From Chloroflexota bacterium (GTDB taxonomy: Bacteria; Chloroflexota; UBA11872): a stretch of 60,123 nt of DNA. Made by a program: the position numbers and the translations under genes. Below are positions 42,073 through 49,696 of the stretch, piece by piece. Where the stretch lies: contig JAJEDE010000010.1 in the NCBI GenBank assembly GCA_022821645.1, positions 1 through 60,123 on the forward strand. The letters run 5' to 3'. Each line of letters starts with the position of its first letter. The first letter of the stretch is position 1. A model generated the notes under the pieces. It ran no database searches. It was not told where the DNA came from and was given only the letters and a program-made list of their open reading frames with translations.

Positions 42073-43752
42073 GTGAGGTTTCGGTGGACGGCGCGGCAAT
42101 TGAACGCGGCGTTGGGCATTGCCGGAGTGGTCGGGGCTGTCGTGTTGGCCGCGAGCATCGCGCTGTTTGTGCGGAACGACGCCGAAGAGAAGGCCGTGAT
42201 CCGGGAGGATCCATACTGCTGGTCGGCGCGGCCAGCCGCGCCGGACTTCGAGGCAGCGCCATTTGACTTCGACCCAGGCGCGCGGGCGCAGGCCTTCGCC
42301 ACGGTGCTCACGGACAATGACTCCCGAGCCGGCTACAGCATGTTGGCGCCTGAGTTCCTTCCAACCGACACGCTCTGCGAGTACCACCTGGAGGCGCTCT
42401 GGCGCCAGCAGGTGTACGGGCTGGACCCCAGCGACTATCTCTTCGATGCAAGCGTGCAGATCGATAGCAGCGCGTCGATCGTATTTTCACCGCTCAACGA
42501 CGAGCTGAGCCTTTGGTTGCGCGTGATTCCCTCGCCCTGGGATGACCGGCCATGGCCGGCCGCCCCAGTGCGCGTCTCGCTATTGCGTGACGGACGGGTC
42601 GTTCGATTCAAACCGGACCACGCAGAACGAGAACTTGGACCGTTGCCGAGGCTTCTGCCTCCACCGTACGCGGATCTCACCGCGTTCGAGGAGATTGCGG
42701 TCACGCTGGGAGAGGCTCCGTGGCAGGTGGGCGGCACGCTGGCTGTGCCGAAGGGTCCGGGACCGTATCCGGCCGTAGTTCTCGTCCAGGGACACAGTCT
42801 GCGTCCTGACCGTGACGGGACATTCGCCGCCACCAAGAAGAACCGCGACCTAGCCTGGGGGCTGGCGAGCCGGGGTATTGCCACGTTGCGGTACGACCAA
42901 CGCACGTGGACACACGCGTTGGCCTTTGCGCGGCAGGACGAGTTCACCATTGACGACGAGTACGTGCTAGACGCGCTGGCCGCAATAGAAGCCTTGCGCC
43001 AGACGTCGCGAATCGACCCGGCCCGAATCCATGTCCTCGGCCTGAGCCTTGGAGGCTTCGTGGCGCCGCGAATCGCGAGGCAGGCACCTGATCTGGCTGG
43101 TGTCATTGTCGCCTCCGCGCCCAGTGGAGGGTTTCGGCAGAGCAGGGTTCGAGCCCTTGAGCGGGACCTAAGCACCATCAGGACCAAGGATCCGGAAGAT
43201 CCGTCGGCAGCCTTCCTGCAACGCATCATCGACCGGACCCGGGCGCAGGTTGCGGACGTTGAGGCACTGGCGGCCGGCGAAGCCGTGATGCCGGACATAT
43301 CCGTGCGACCGTCCTACCACCTTGACCTGGCGGCGTATCGTCCCGAGGAGACTGCGCGCGATCTGGAAGTGCCGTTGCTGATCCTTCACAGCAACGCGGA
43401 CACGCGCCTGACGCAAGGCGACGCGTTGGGATGGATCCGTGGGCTGCAGGGACACCAGGACGTCGTCTTTCGCTTATACGCCGACCTTAGTCACGGTCTG
43501 GTGGACTTCACGGCGGGGACCGGGCCGCAATTGCGGCCGCATGGCTACGTTGGCATTGAGGTGATCGAGGATATTGCGGCCTGGATCGGCGGCGCGCGGC
43601 CCGAACTGCCCTGTATCGGCACGCCAGGCTGGCGGGCCGGGTGCCGCGGAGGTATGGCCCCCAGTGGCGCGTTTGGCCGCGACGTGATGCAACCAAGACG
43701 AGGCAGACCGAGAGTGCCGTCCGCCCTTCAGCGTCGCCGCCTGTTGCCGTAG
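42073..43752 (+). CDS. Membrane-anchored or secreted alpha/beta hydrolase, paralogue 2
   Basis: About 559 residues from GTG 42073, preceded by GGAGAG. A single N-terminal hydrophobic segment ('AALGIAGVVGAVVLAASIAL') is followed by an NTF2-like domain ('FDFDPGARAQAFATVL') and the hydrolase. The nucleophile Ser is in 'VLGLSLGGFVAPRIARQ', Asp in 'LLILHSNADTRLTQGDA', and His in 'LYADLSHGLVDF'. The last residues ('RRGRPRVPSALQRRRLLP') differ from the other paralogues: the stop codon TAG lies inside the reductase-derived fragment that begins at 43743, so the tail was rewritten by the duplication junction. A GTG at 42013 would add 20 residues. Confidence 0.78.
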   Translation: MRFRWTARQLNAALGIAGVVGAVVLAASIALFVRNDAEEKAVIREDPYCWSARPAAPDFEAAPFDFDPGARAQAFATVLTDNDSRAGYSMLAPEFLPTDTLCEYHLEALWRQQVYGLDPSDYLFDASVQIDSSASIVFSPLNDELSLWLRVIPSPWDDRPWPAAPVRVSLLRDGRVVRFKPDHAERELGPLPRLLPPPYADLTAFEEIAVTLGEAPWQVGGTLAVPKGPGPYPAVVLVQGHSLRPDRDGTFAATKKNRDLAWGLASRGIATLRYDQRTWTHALAFARQDEFTIDDEYVLDALAAIEALRQTSRIDPARIHVLGLSLGGFVAPRIARQAPDLAGVIVASAPSGGFRQSRVRALERDLSTIRTKDPEDPSAAFLQRIIDRTRAQVADVEALAAGEAVMPDISVRPSYHLDLAAYRPEETARDLEVPLLILHSNADTRLTQGDALGWIRGLQGHQDVVFRLYADLSHGLVDFTAGTGPQLRPHGYVGIEVIEDIAAWIGGARPELPCIGTPGWRAGCRGGMAPSGAFGRDVMQPRRGRPRVPSALQRRRLLP

Positions 43753-43934
43753 ACCTCGACCGTCTGCGTCGTGGTGATGCGGGCATCGAAGGCCTGCTGG
43801 ACCGGTCGAATGCCTCCCAGGCCTGGGGCTTCGCCCCATGCATGGCCGCCAGTTTCCTAACAGCCCACGTACAGGTCGCTGACGCGCTCGCCCGTTGTCT
43901 CCAGACTCCGCATCTCCATGGCTGATCTCTCGAG
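43743..43934 (-). pseudogene. Degraded 5' fragment of aldo/keto reductase 2
   Basis: This 192-bp stretch aligns along its full length with 41583-41774, the 5' end and start region of aldo/keto reductase 2, including the words GTTGCCGTAGACCTC, CATCGAAGGCCTGCTGGACC (one change), GACGCGCTCGCCCGTTG and CCATGGCTGATCTC. Substitutions are scattered and several would damage the protein. Only the N-terminal 60 or so codons remain. It sits between hydrolase paralogues 2 and 3 exactly where the intact gene sits relative to paralogue 2. Confidence 0.85.
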
Positions 43935-44013
43935 GTCAGACTTCGAGCCGCTCGCCGATTGCGCCGATCTTGGGCCAGAATCTGGCGCCGTCAGACAGAA
44001 CACCAGGTTGACA

Positions 44014-45543
44014 GTGCGGCTGAGGCCCACGAATTGGCTGCATCTTGCTGCGTGGTGGACGCACGTTGTGGTGGCCGTGGGATTCGGGTTGTTCAGCATC
44101 GCGGTCACCGTGCTGGTGAGCATCGTCCTGATCTTCGATGCCGTCACCACGACAGCTTGCGAGGCGGCGACGCCTGCGCCACCCGATTTCACGGTGGATC
44201 CGTTTGCGTTTGACCCGGAGGCACGCGCTCGGAAGTTCGTGGCGTCAATGGCGAATGATGAGTTCCAGATCGCCTACGAGATGCTGGCGCGGGAGGCGTG
44301 GGTCGCGGAGTCCTATTGCGCGGTCAGCCTGGAGAGGTTCTGGAGCCAGGCAGCTGGGTTAGATGACGTCAGGCTTGTGGCAGTGAATCAATATGACTCG
44401 GGATCTTTTGCCCCAGTTTTCAATCGCCTGGAAGTTCCTCTGCGGTTGACCGTTGAGTCGAGCGGGGACCTGCGGGACGTGTATCTCGATGTCTCGTTTC
44501 TCGCTGACGGTCGAATCGCGAGCGTCGAATTCGACTCGCTACTGACCGAGGTGGGGAAAGGCAAGTTGTTCTCTCCGCCACCGTACGCAAATCCAGATGG
44601 TTTTGAGGAAACTGACGTCACCGTCGGGGAGGCGCCATGGGACTTGAAGGGGACCCTGACAGTCCCCTCAGACTCCGGACCATTTCCCGCTGTCGTGCTC
44701 GCAGGTGGCAGAGACCGCGATGGCACTGGGGCCACAACCAAGCTGACCCGAGATCGGGCCTGGGGGTTGGCGGCTCACGGCGTTGCCAGCCTGCGCGTCG
44801 ATCGGCGGACGCATGCCCACGCGTTGGCGACCGCGCGCCTCAAGGAGTTCACGATTGACGACGAGCTGGTCGATGACATGCTCGCAGCCGTTGAATTGCT
44901 GCGGCGGACGCCTCGGATTGATCCTGGTCGAATCTACGTGATGGGCGGGAGTCTCGCCGGCTTCGCGACGCCAATGGTCGGTCTACGCGACCAAACAATA
45001 GCCGGAGTGATTATCGCGGTGGCGCCAAGCGGAGTACTACATGACGTGGCGTGGCGCCAACGGCAACTTCGAACGGGACTCGACGGTGATGTGACGTCGC
45101 TGGAGCAACGCTCTGTTCAGACCGCCAAGGCCCACTCGGAAGCGGTCAGCGCCTGGCTGCGGGGGCAGCGCGAGCTTCGTGACATCGCTGTCCATCGAAG
45201 TTACTACGAACACCTGGGCACGTACCGGCCAGAAGATGCCGCCTACCGCCTGCTCATGCCGATCTTTGTCATATCCGTTGACCGGGATCGAATCGTGCCT
45301 CCCGAGGATGCGCAGACCTGGATACGGACGCTTGGCCTTCGGCGCAATGTCGCGTTTCGCCTGTATCGCGGCCACAACCACTCGCTGATAGATGAGCGCG
45401 AACTCAGCGAGTCGACCGCGGCTGAAGGGAAATACGCGAGTTGGCAAGTTATTTCCGACATTGCGACGTGGATTCACGGAGGGTGGACGGATCGCTGGTG
45501 CACAAATCAGCAGAACTGGTACGCCGGGTGCCGCGGTGGGTAG
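44014..45543 (+). CDS. Membrane-anchored or secreted alpha/beta hydrolase, paralogue 3
   Basis: About 509 residues from GTG 44014, which gives the V-R-L-R start shared with the paralogues. An ATG at 43918 is in frame but lies in the reductase-derived fragment and is probably not used. The membrane segment is 'VVAVGFGLFSIAVTVLVSIV'. The NTF2-like domain includes 'FAFDPEARARKFVASMANDE'. In the hydrolase the nucleophile motif is 'VMGGSLAGFATPMVG' (GGSLAG rather than GxSLGG), with Asp in 'FVISVDRDRIVPPEDA' and His in 'YRGHNHSLIDE'. The oxyanion region reads 'VLAGGRDRDG', lacking the HG of the paralogues, so activity may have shifted. Confidence 0.75.
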   Translation: MRLRPTNWLHLAAWWTHVVVAVGFGLFSIAVTVLVSIVLIFDAVTTTACEAATPAPPDFTVDPFAFDPEARARKFVASMANDEFQIAYEMLAREAWVAESYCAVSLERFWSQAAGLDDVRLVAVNQYDSGSFAPVFNRLEVPLRLTVESSGDLRDVYLDVSFLADGRIASVEFDSLLTEVGKGKLFSPPPYANPDGFEETDVTVGEAPWDLKGTLTVPSDSGPFPAVVLAGGRDRDGTGATTKLTRDRAWGLAAHGVASLRVDRRTHAHALATARLKEFTIDDELVDDMLAAVELLRRTPRIDPGRIYVMGGSLAGFATPMVGLRDQTIAGVIIAVAPSGVLHDVAWRQRQLRTGLDGDVTSLEQRSVQTAKAHSEAVSAWLRGQRELRDIAVHRSYYEHLGTYRPEDAAYRLLMPIFVISVDRDRIVPPEDAQTWIRTLGLRRNVAFRLYRGHNHSLIDERELSESTAAEGKYASWQVISDIATWIHGGWTDRWCTNQQNWYAGCRGG

Positions 45544-45666
45544 TCGTCAGCGGGCCCCCGGCACAACGCCCTTGCCCTTCACTCGCGTCACCAGGCGCAG
45601 GCAGGCGGCTCGAGATTCCGTGAGGGGCGTGCCGGTGAATGCAGGCCGAACCGAGAGGAGTGGCTG

Positions 45667-46245
45667 ATGCAGGATTCGAATCGAGCTGTCCACGCGGCGG
45701 ACAGCCACGCGTATATCGCGTTGCTTCGGGGCATAAACGTGGGCGGTGGAAACAAGCTGCTCAAGGGCGAGTTGGTGGAGATATTCGCGGAAGCCGGGTG
45801 CCAGGACGTGCGGACGTACATCCAGAGTGGCAACGTGGTCTTTCGCGCGACCGAATCGCTGGTGGACGGCCTGTCAGCACGGATCACGGCCGCGATCGCT
45901 TCGAGCCACGGGTATCAGATTCCGGTGGTCATTCGGGCGGGAGCGGATTTCGCCAGGGTCGTCGGCGGAAACCCGTTCCTGGCCGGCGGCGCGGATCCTG
46001 CCAGGCTTCACGTTGGCTTCCTCGCCGAGACGCCGGATCCGGCACGGGTGGCGACGCTCGATCCAGATCGATCGCCGCCCGACGCCTTTGAGGTGCGAGG
46101 AAACGAGGTGTACCTGCACTTTCCCGCCGGCGTCGCGCGGTCGAAGCTCGACAACGCCTACTTCGACCGCACGTTGAACACGGTATGCACCATCCGCAAC
46201 TGGCGAACCGTTTGCAGGCTGCACGAGATGGCGAGCGGCACCTGA
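45667..46245 (+). CDS. DUF1697 family protein
   Basis: A 192-residue protein with the family's typical features: 'YIALLRGINVGGGNKLLKGE' at the start, 'VRTYIQSGNVVFRA', a middle 'FLAETPDPARVATLDPD' and the ending 'RTLNTVCTIRNWRTVCRLHE'. The family is widespread and uncharacterised; it is sometimes found as a lone cytoplasmic protein. Nothing in the neighbourhood suggests a role. Confidence 0.88.
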   Translation: MQDSNRAVHAADSHAYIALLRGINVGGGNKLLKGELVEIFAEAGCQDVRTYIQSGNVVFRATESLVDGLSARITAAIASSHGYQIPVVIRAGADFARVVGGNPFLAGGADPARLHVGFLAETPDPARVATLDPDRSPPDAFEVRGNEVYLHFPAGVARSKLDNAYFDRTLNTVCTIRNWRTVCRLHEMASGT

Positions 46246-46271
46246 CGGTGTCGAGGAGCGCAAATGAAGGC

Positions 46272-46304
46272 GCGGGGCCTGTGCCTGGTCGGCACAGACC
46301 CCGC
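46272..46304. terminator. Hairpin between convergent genes
   Basis: GCGGGGCCTGTGCC (46272-46285) pairs with GGCACAGACCCCGC (46291-46304), with one mismatch and a 5-nt loop. It lies between the DUF1697 stop and the end of the minus-strand secreted-protein gene, so it probably serves both as a bidirectional terminator. Confidence 0.6.
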
Positions 46305-46350
46305 GGCCGGCGGGAGTGGCGCTAGTCGCGCAGGGGGAGGGAGTGCGCGG

Positions 46351-47166
46351 CTAGGCCGTAGCGGGGGTTGCTCCGATTGGCAGGGTTACCTTGCCGGCAC
46401 CGGCTCCGGCGCCACGGTGATAGCGACCGTGCCCGCGTCCACAGTCTCGGGACCCAGACTTGCCTGGACCCTTCATGTGGGCGCCGCCCTCGGCCTCCAG
46501 GGCCGATTCGATGCGCTCGCGCATTGACTCGCGCAGTTCGTCGGCCTTTTCGGCGTCGACACGGCCGTTCTCGATCGCTGCCGTAAGCCGAGTCTCAAAG
46601 ACCTCCATGGCGGCGTCCGTGACAGCGGTCACGTCGCCGTCGGCTTCCTCGATGATGTCGGACAGGCTGTCGCCATCGGAGAGCCTGGTTCGGATGTCCT
46701 CGGTGGACACACCCGTCTCTTCCGAGACGATGCTGACCAGCCCGACGCCCTTGCCGCCGACGCGGCCGTGGCCCTTGCCACGCTTGCCTTCGTACGTGCC
46801 GGCCAGCCAGTCGCGCACGCGCTGCTCGGCGGCGGCCTTGTAGTCGTCCACCTGGTCGGACTCAAGCCGGCCGGCCTCCACGAGCGCGTCGACCTTGTCA
46901 TCAAGTCCTGTCAGCGCCGCCGTGACCACGGCTTCCAGGTCGCCGCCTTCGGCCTCGATGATGTCCGCCAGTGACTCGCCGCCCTGCAACCGAGTTCGTA
47001 TTTCTTCGGTGCTGAGACCAGTCTGTTCCTCAATCGCCGTCGCGGCACCGGACTTTCCGCCGCCGCGACCAAAGCCGCCATGCGCCAGCACCGCACTGAC
47101 CGTTACGGCCGTCAACAGGACAACAGCTGCCACCGCCGCGACCAGAGTTCTAATTCGGAGTCTCAC
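46351..47166 (-). CDS. Secreted protein with two homologous helical modules
   Basis: A 271-residue protein. A signal peptide ('LVAAVAAVVLLTAVTVSAVLA') is followed by Gly/His-rich sequence. Two copies of a module then appear, at about 42-122 ('TGLSTEEIRTRLQGGESLAD', 'IIEAEGGDLEAVV', 'DALVEAGRLESDQVDDYK') and 147-227 ('TGVSTEDIRTRLSDGDSLSD', 'IIEEADGDVTAV', 'AIENGRVDAEKADELRESM'). Similar single modules occur in secreted actinobacterial and Chloroflexota proteins (DUF2680-like), function unknown. The gene lies next to a two-component system and shares its operator pattern (47252-47279), so it may be an extracytoplasmic output or feedback sensor, by analogy with CpxP; that analogy is speculative. 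Confidence 0.7.
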   Translation of the reverse strand: MRLRIRTLVAAVAAVVLLTAVTVSAVLAHGGFGRGGGKSGAATAIEEQTGLSTEEIRTRLQGGESLADIIEAEGGDLEAVVTAALTGLDDKVDALVEAGRLESDQVDDYKAAAEQRVRDWLAGTYEGKRGKGHGRVGGKGVGLVSIVSEETGVSTEDIRTRLSDGDSLSDIIEEADGDVTAVTDAAMEVFETRLTAAIENGRVDAEKADELRESMRERIESALEAEGGAHMKGPGKSGSRDCGRGHGRYHRGAGAGAGKVTLPIGATPATA

Positions 47167-47251
47167 GACGCCTCCTTTCGCAAGCGCCGGCCATTTCGAG
47201 GCCAGCGCAACGTTTACGAAAGGCAGTGTTGGGGCGGGGTATGGACATTCG

Positions 47252-47279
47252 ATGCACGGAGAATGCGACTTCCGTGCAT
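47252..47279 (-). promoter_or_regulatory. Triple 11-bp-spaced site 1, upstream of the secreted protein gene
   Basis: TGCA at 47253 and 47275 and TGCG at 47264 are spaced exactly 11 bp. The outer two form an inverted repeat (ATGCACGGA and TCCGTGCAT). The site is 86 to 113 bp upstream of the secreted-protein start. On the minus strand a GTCCATACC word begins six bases after the last TGCA core, giving a possible -10 (CATACC) after 9 bp. The pattern matches sites at 48125 and 49620. Confidence 0.55.
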
Positions 47280-47302
47280 TTTTCTGAGGGGTGTGCGCGG
47301 CG

Positions 47303-48001
47303 CTATCCGTCCTCGGGTGGAGCGAACCGGTATCCGACGCCGGGAACCGTCAGCACATAGCGCGGACGGGACGGCACCGGTTCGACCCGCTTTCGCAGGT
47401 TGCGAACGTGGCTGTCGATGGAGCGCGGCAGCGTGGGCCGGTCGTCGTCCACGATGCGCTCAACCAGCGCCTCGCGGGTAAACACGCGACCGGGATGGCG
47501 CATGAGCGTCGCCAGAAGATCGAACTGCACCTTTGTCAATTGGATCGCCTCGCCGTCGCGCCGGACCTGCCGGGTGCCCGGGTCGATCGTCATGCCGTCG
47601 ACACGAAGCGGTCCATCATCGCGATCCGAGCTGGCTGCGCGACGCAGCAGCGCGTGAACACGGGCCACGACTTCGCGGATGTCGAAGGGCTTGGTCACAT
47701 AGTCATCAGCGCCGATCTGAAGGCCCACAACTTTGTCGGTGATGTCGTCGCGGGCGGTCAGCATCAGAACCGGGATGTTCGATTCGGCTCGGAGTTGACG
47801 GCAGACGTCCAGACCCTGGACATCAGGAAGCATCAAATCCAGCACGACGGCGTTGGGCCGGCGCTGACGAGCCAACCGCAGCGCCTCGGCCCCGTCGGCG
47901 GCGGTAATGACGCTGAATCCGTCGCGTTCCAGGTAGGCACGAACGACTCGCCGGATGTCCGGCTCGTCGTCAACCACCAGGATTAGTCCGGAATTCGGCA
48001 T
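47303..48001 (-). CDS. OmpR/PhoB-family response regulator
   Basis: A 232-residue response regulator. The receiver domain has acidic 'VVDDEPDIRR', phospho-acceptor Asp55 ('AVVLDLMLPDVQG'), Thr82 ('LMLTARDD') and Lys104 ('DYVTKPFDIRE'). The C-terminal winged helix is 'LTKVQFDLLATLMRHPGRVF', 'TREALVERIV', 'RSIDSHVRNLRKRVEPV' and 'YVLTVPGVGYRFAPPE', which binds 11-bp direct repeats in the PhoB type. It is divergent from the histidine kinase gene, an arrangement less common than a regulator-kinase operon. It is the likely reader of the 11-bp-spaced TGCA sites in this locus. Confidence 0.93.
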   Translation of the reverse strand: MPNSGLILVVDDEPDIRRVVRAYLERDGFSVITAADGAEALRLARQRRPNAVVLDLMLPDVQGLDVCRQLRAESNIPVLMLTARDDITDKVVGLQIGADDYVTKPFDIREVVARVHALLRRAASSDRDDGPLRVDGMTIDPGTRQVRRDGEAIQLTKVQFDLLATLMRHPGRVFTREALVERIVDDDRPTLPRSIDSHVRNLRKRVEPVPSRPRYVLTVPGVGYRFAPPEDG

Positions 48002-48123
48002 TTCAGGTTTTGTTGGCGAGTTCGTCGCGACTCGCTGTTGCTTGGATTCTTACACGAGGTCATGACGATGCCACCTCGGTGGCAGCAGTAGTTCTGGCCC
48101 ATCGCAAGTCTGCGCATGGCTGC

Positions 48124-48151
48124 GTGCATAGGGCATGCACACGGCATGCAC
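48124..48151 (+). promoter_or_regulatory. Triple 11-bp-spaced site 2, between the response regulator and kinase genes
   Basis: Three TGCA cores start at 48125, 48136 and 48147, exactly 11 bp apart, reading as units CGTGCATAGGG, CATGCACACGG and CATGCACGCGG. A GATACT word begins 9 bp after the last core and could be the -10 of the kinase gene (start 48188). The divergent position means the regulator gene may also be autoregulated from it. Confidence 0.6.
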
Positions 48152-48187
48152 GCGGGGTCGATACTCTCGCAGTTGGATGGAGTGGGA

Positions 48188-49582
48188 ATGCGAGCGGAGG
48201 GCGGCCGAGCGATGAGCCTGCGTGTGCGTTTGACGCTGGCGTTCGTGGCGGTGGCACTGGTTGCTGTCGGTGTCACGGCACTGCTGATCAATCGGTCAAT
48301 CGCCGCCAGCTTTCACCGCTACGCCACCAACGTGCGCGAGCGGCAGCAAACGGCCGTCGCCGAGCAACTCGGCCTTGCCTATGGCGCCAACGGCACGTTT
48401 CAGTTGCGCCGCGGCGGACCCGGTAGAGGTTTGCCCTACCTTGTTGTGGATCACAGCGGTGCGATCGTCGGCGGAAGCGTTGAGCTAGGACGGTTGCACC
48501 AGCCCCCCGATCTTGAGCACTGGCGGCCGATTCCTATTGAATCCGACGGCCAGACCGTGGCCACGGCCTACTTTGCCGACGTTGGAAGCCGGGACCTGCC
48601 GCGCGAAGTTATTGCGCAGCTTCGATTTGGCGAGGACGTATTCCTTCGAGAAATCGGCATTGCGCTGCTGCTGGCCCTGCTGGCCGGCGCGGGAGCGGCG
48701 GTGGCCGTGGCCGTGTACCTGGCGCGCCAGATCACGCGCCCGGTGCGCACCTTGCGTGAATCCGCCGAGGCCATCGCCCAGGGAGATCTCTCCCGCCGCA
48801 CCGGCATTCGGCGGACTGACGACATCGGCACTCTTGCGCGCTCGTTCGACCAGATGACGGAAACGCTGGAGCGCAACGAGGAGTCGCGCCGCCAGCTCTT
48901 CGCGGACATCGCACACGAGTTGCGCACGCCGCTAGCCGTGATTCGCAGCACCGTCCAGGCGCTGGGCGATGGGGTCTACAAGCCAAGCGCAACCCACGTT
49001 GAAACCGTCATGCGACGGGTGGACATGCTGACTCAGCTCATCGACGACATTCGCGACCTCTCACTGGCGGACGTTGGCCAATTGCGTCTTGCGACGACAG
49101 AAGTCTCGGTTCGTTCGCTCGTGGAGGCGGTCCGCCAACGCCACACACCATTGGCTGCGGAGCGCGAAGTCACGCTTCAGAGCGAAGACACCACCGGCGA
49201 TGCAGCGCTCCTGGTTGATCGAACACGAATCGATCAGGCGCTCGATAACCTTGTTCGCAACGCGCTGACCCACACGCCTGCCGGCGGACTCATCACGGTT
49301 CACTCACGCCGGTCGACGGACGAGCAGGGACGAGGCTGGCTGTCGCTGGACGTAATCGACACTGGTCCCGGATTCGATCCCGACGAGTTGAAGCGGGTGT
49401 TCGACCGGTTCTATCGAGCTGATGCTTCGCGCAGCCGGGCTCAGGGTGGAACGGGGCTGGGCCTGGCCATCGTCCGCGGAATCGCGCAAGCGCACGGGGG
49501 CGAAGCTGTCGCCCGCAACAACACCGATGGTCCGGGCGCTACGGTGAGCCTTCGCCTTCCGTTCGAGTCCGCGCCGTCTTGA
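48188..49582 (+). CDS. Sensor histidine kinase
   Basis: About 464 residues from ATG 48188, with GGAG 6 nt upstream (ATG 48212 is the alternative). Two transmembrane helices ('LTLAFVAVALVAVGVTALLI' and 'IGIALLLALLAGAGAAVAVA') bracket a 130-residue extracytoplasmic sensor. A HAMP domain follows ('RQITRPVRTLRESAEAIAQG'), then the H-box 'LFADIAHELRTPLAVIRSTV' (phosphorylated His), N-box 'ALDNLVRNALTHTPAG', G1 'DVIDTGPGFDPDEL' and G2 'GGTGLGLAIVRGIAQAHGG'. It should phosphorylate the divergent regulator. The exporter operon starts 110 bp downstream, suggesting it senses an envelope or drug stress that the exporter relieves. Confidence 0.93.
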   Translation: MRAEGGRAMSLRVRLTLAFVAVALVAVGVTALLINRSIAASFHRYATNVRERQQTAVAEQLGLAYGANGTFQLRRGGPGRGLPYLVVDHSGAIVGGSVELGRLHQPPDLEHWRPIPIESDGQTVATAYFADVGSRDLPREVIAQLRFGEDVFLREIGIALLLALLAGAGAAVAVAVYLARQITRPVRTLRESAEAIAQGDLSRRTGIRRTDDIGTLARSFDQMTETLERNEESRRQLFADIAHELRTPLAVIRSTVQALGDGVYKPSATHVETVMRRVDMLTQLIDDIRDLSLADVGQLRLATTEVSVRSLVEAVRQRHTPLAAEREVTLQSEDTTGDAALLVDRTRIDQALDNLVRNALTHTPAGGLITVHSRRSTDEQGRGWLSLDVIDTGPGFDPDELKRVFDRFYRADASRSRAQGGTGLGLAIVRGIAQAHGGEAVARNNTDGPGATVSLRLPFESAPS

Positions 49583-49619
49583 CTATCCCGAAGATCGGAG
49601 GCTCCGACTGCATTGGAGT

Positions 49620-49646
49620 TGCACGGCTCGTGCACATCACGTGCAT
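49620..49646 (+). promoter_or_regulatory. Triple 11-bp-spaced site 3, upstream of the exporter operon
   Basis: TGCA cores start at 49620, 49631 and 49642, again exactly 11 bp apart (TGCACGGCTCG, TGCACATCACG, TGCATAGCCC). A TACTAA word, a possible -10, begins 9 bp after the last core. The site lies 51 to 77 bp before the ATG of the membrane-fusion protein and after the kinase stop, giving the exporter its own regulated promoter. Confidence 0.6.
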
Positions 49647-49696
49647 AGCCCTGGTACTAAGCTCCCTGGCAGACGAGACATCCCCGAAGTGACGCC

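Noticed and set aside
43918..44013. N-terminal extension of hydrolase 3 from ATG 43918
   Set aside because: The ATG lies in the duplicated reductase start region (CCATGG reads ATG on both strands); the paralogues start at the homologous GTG.
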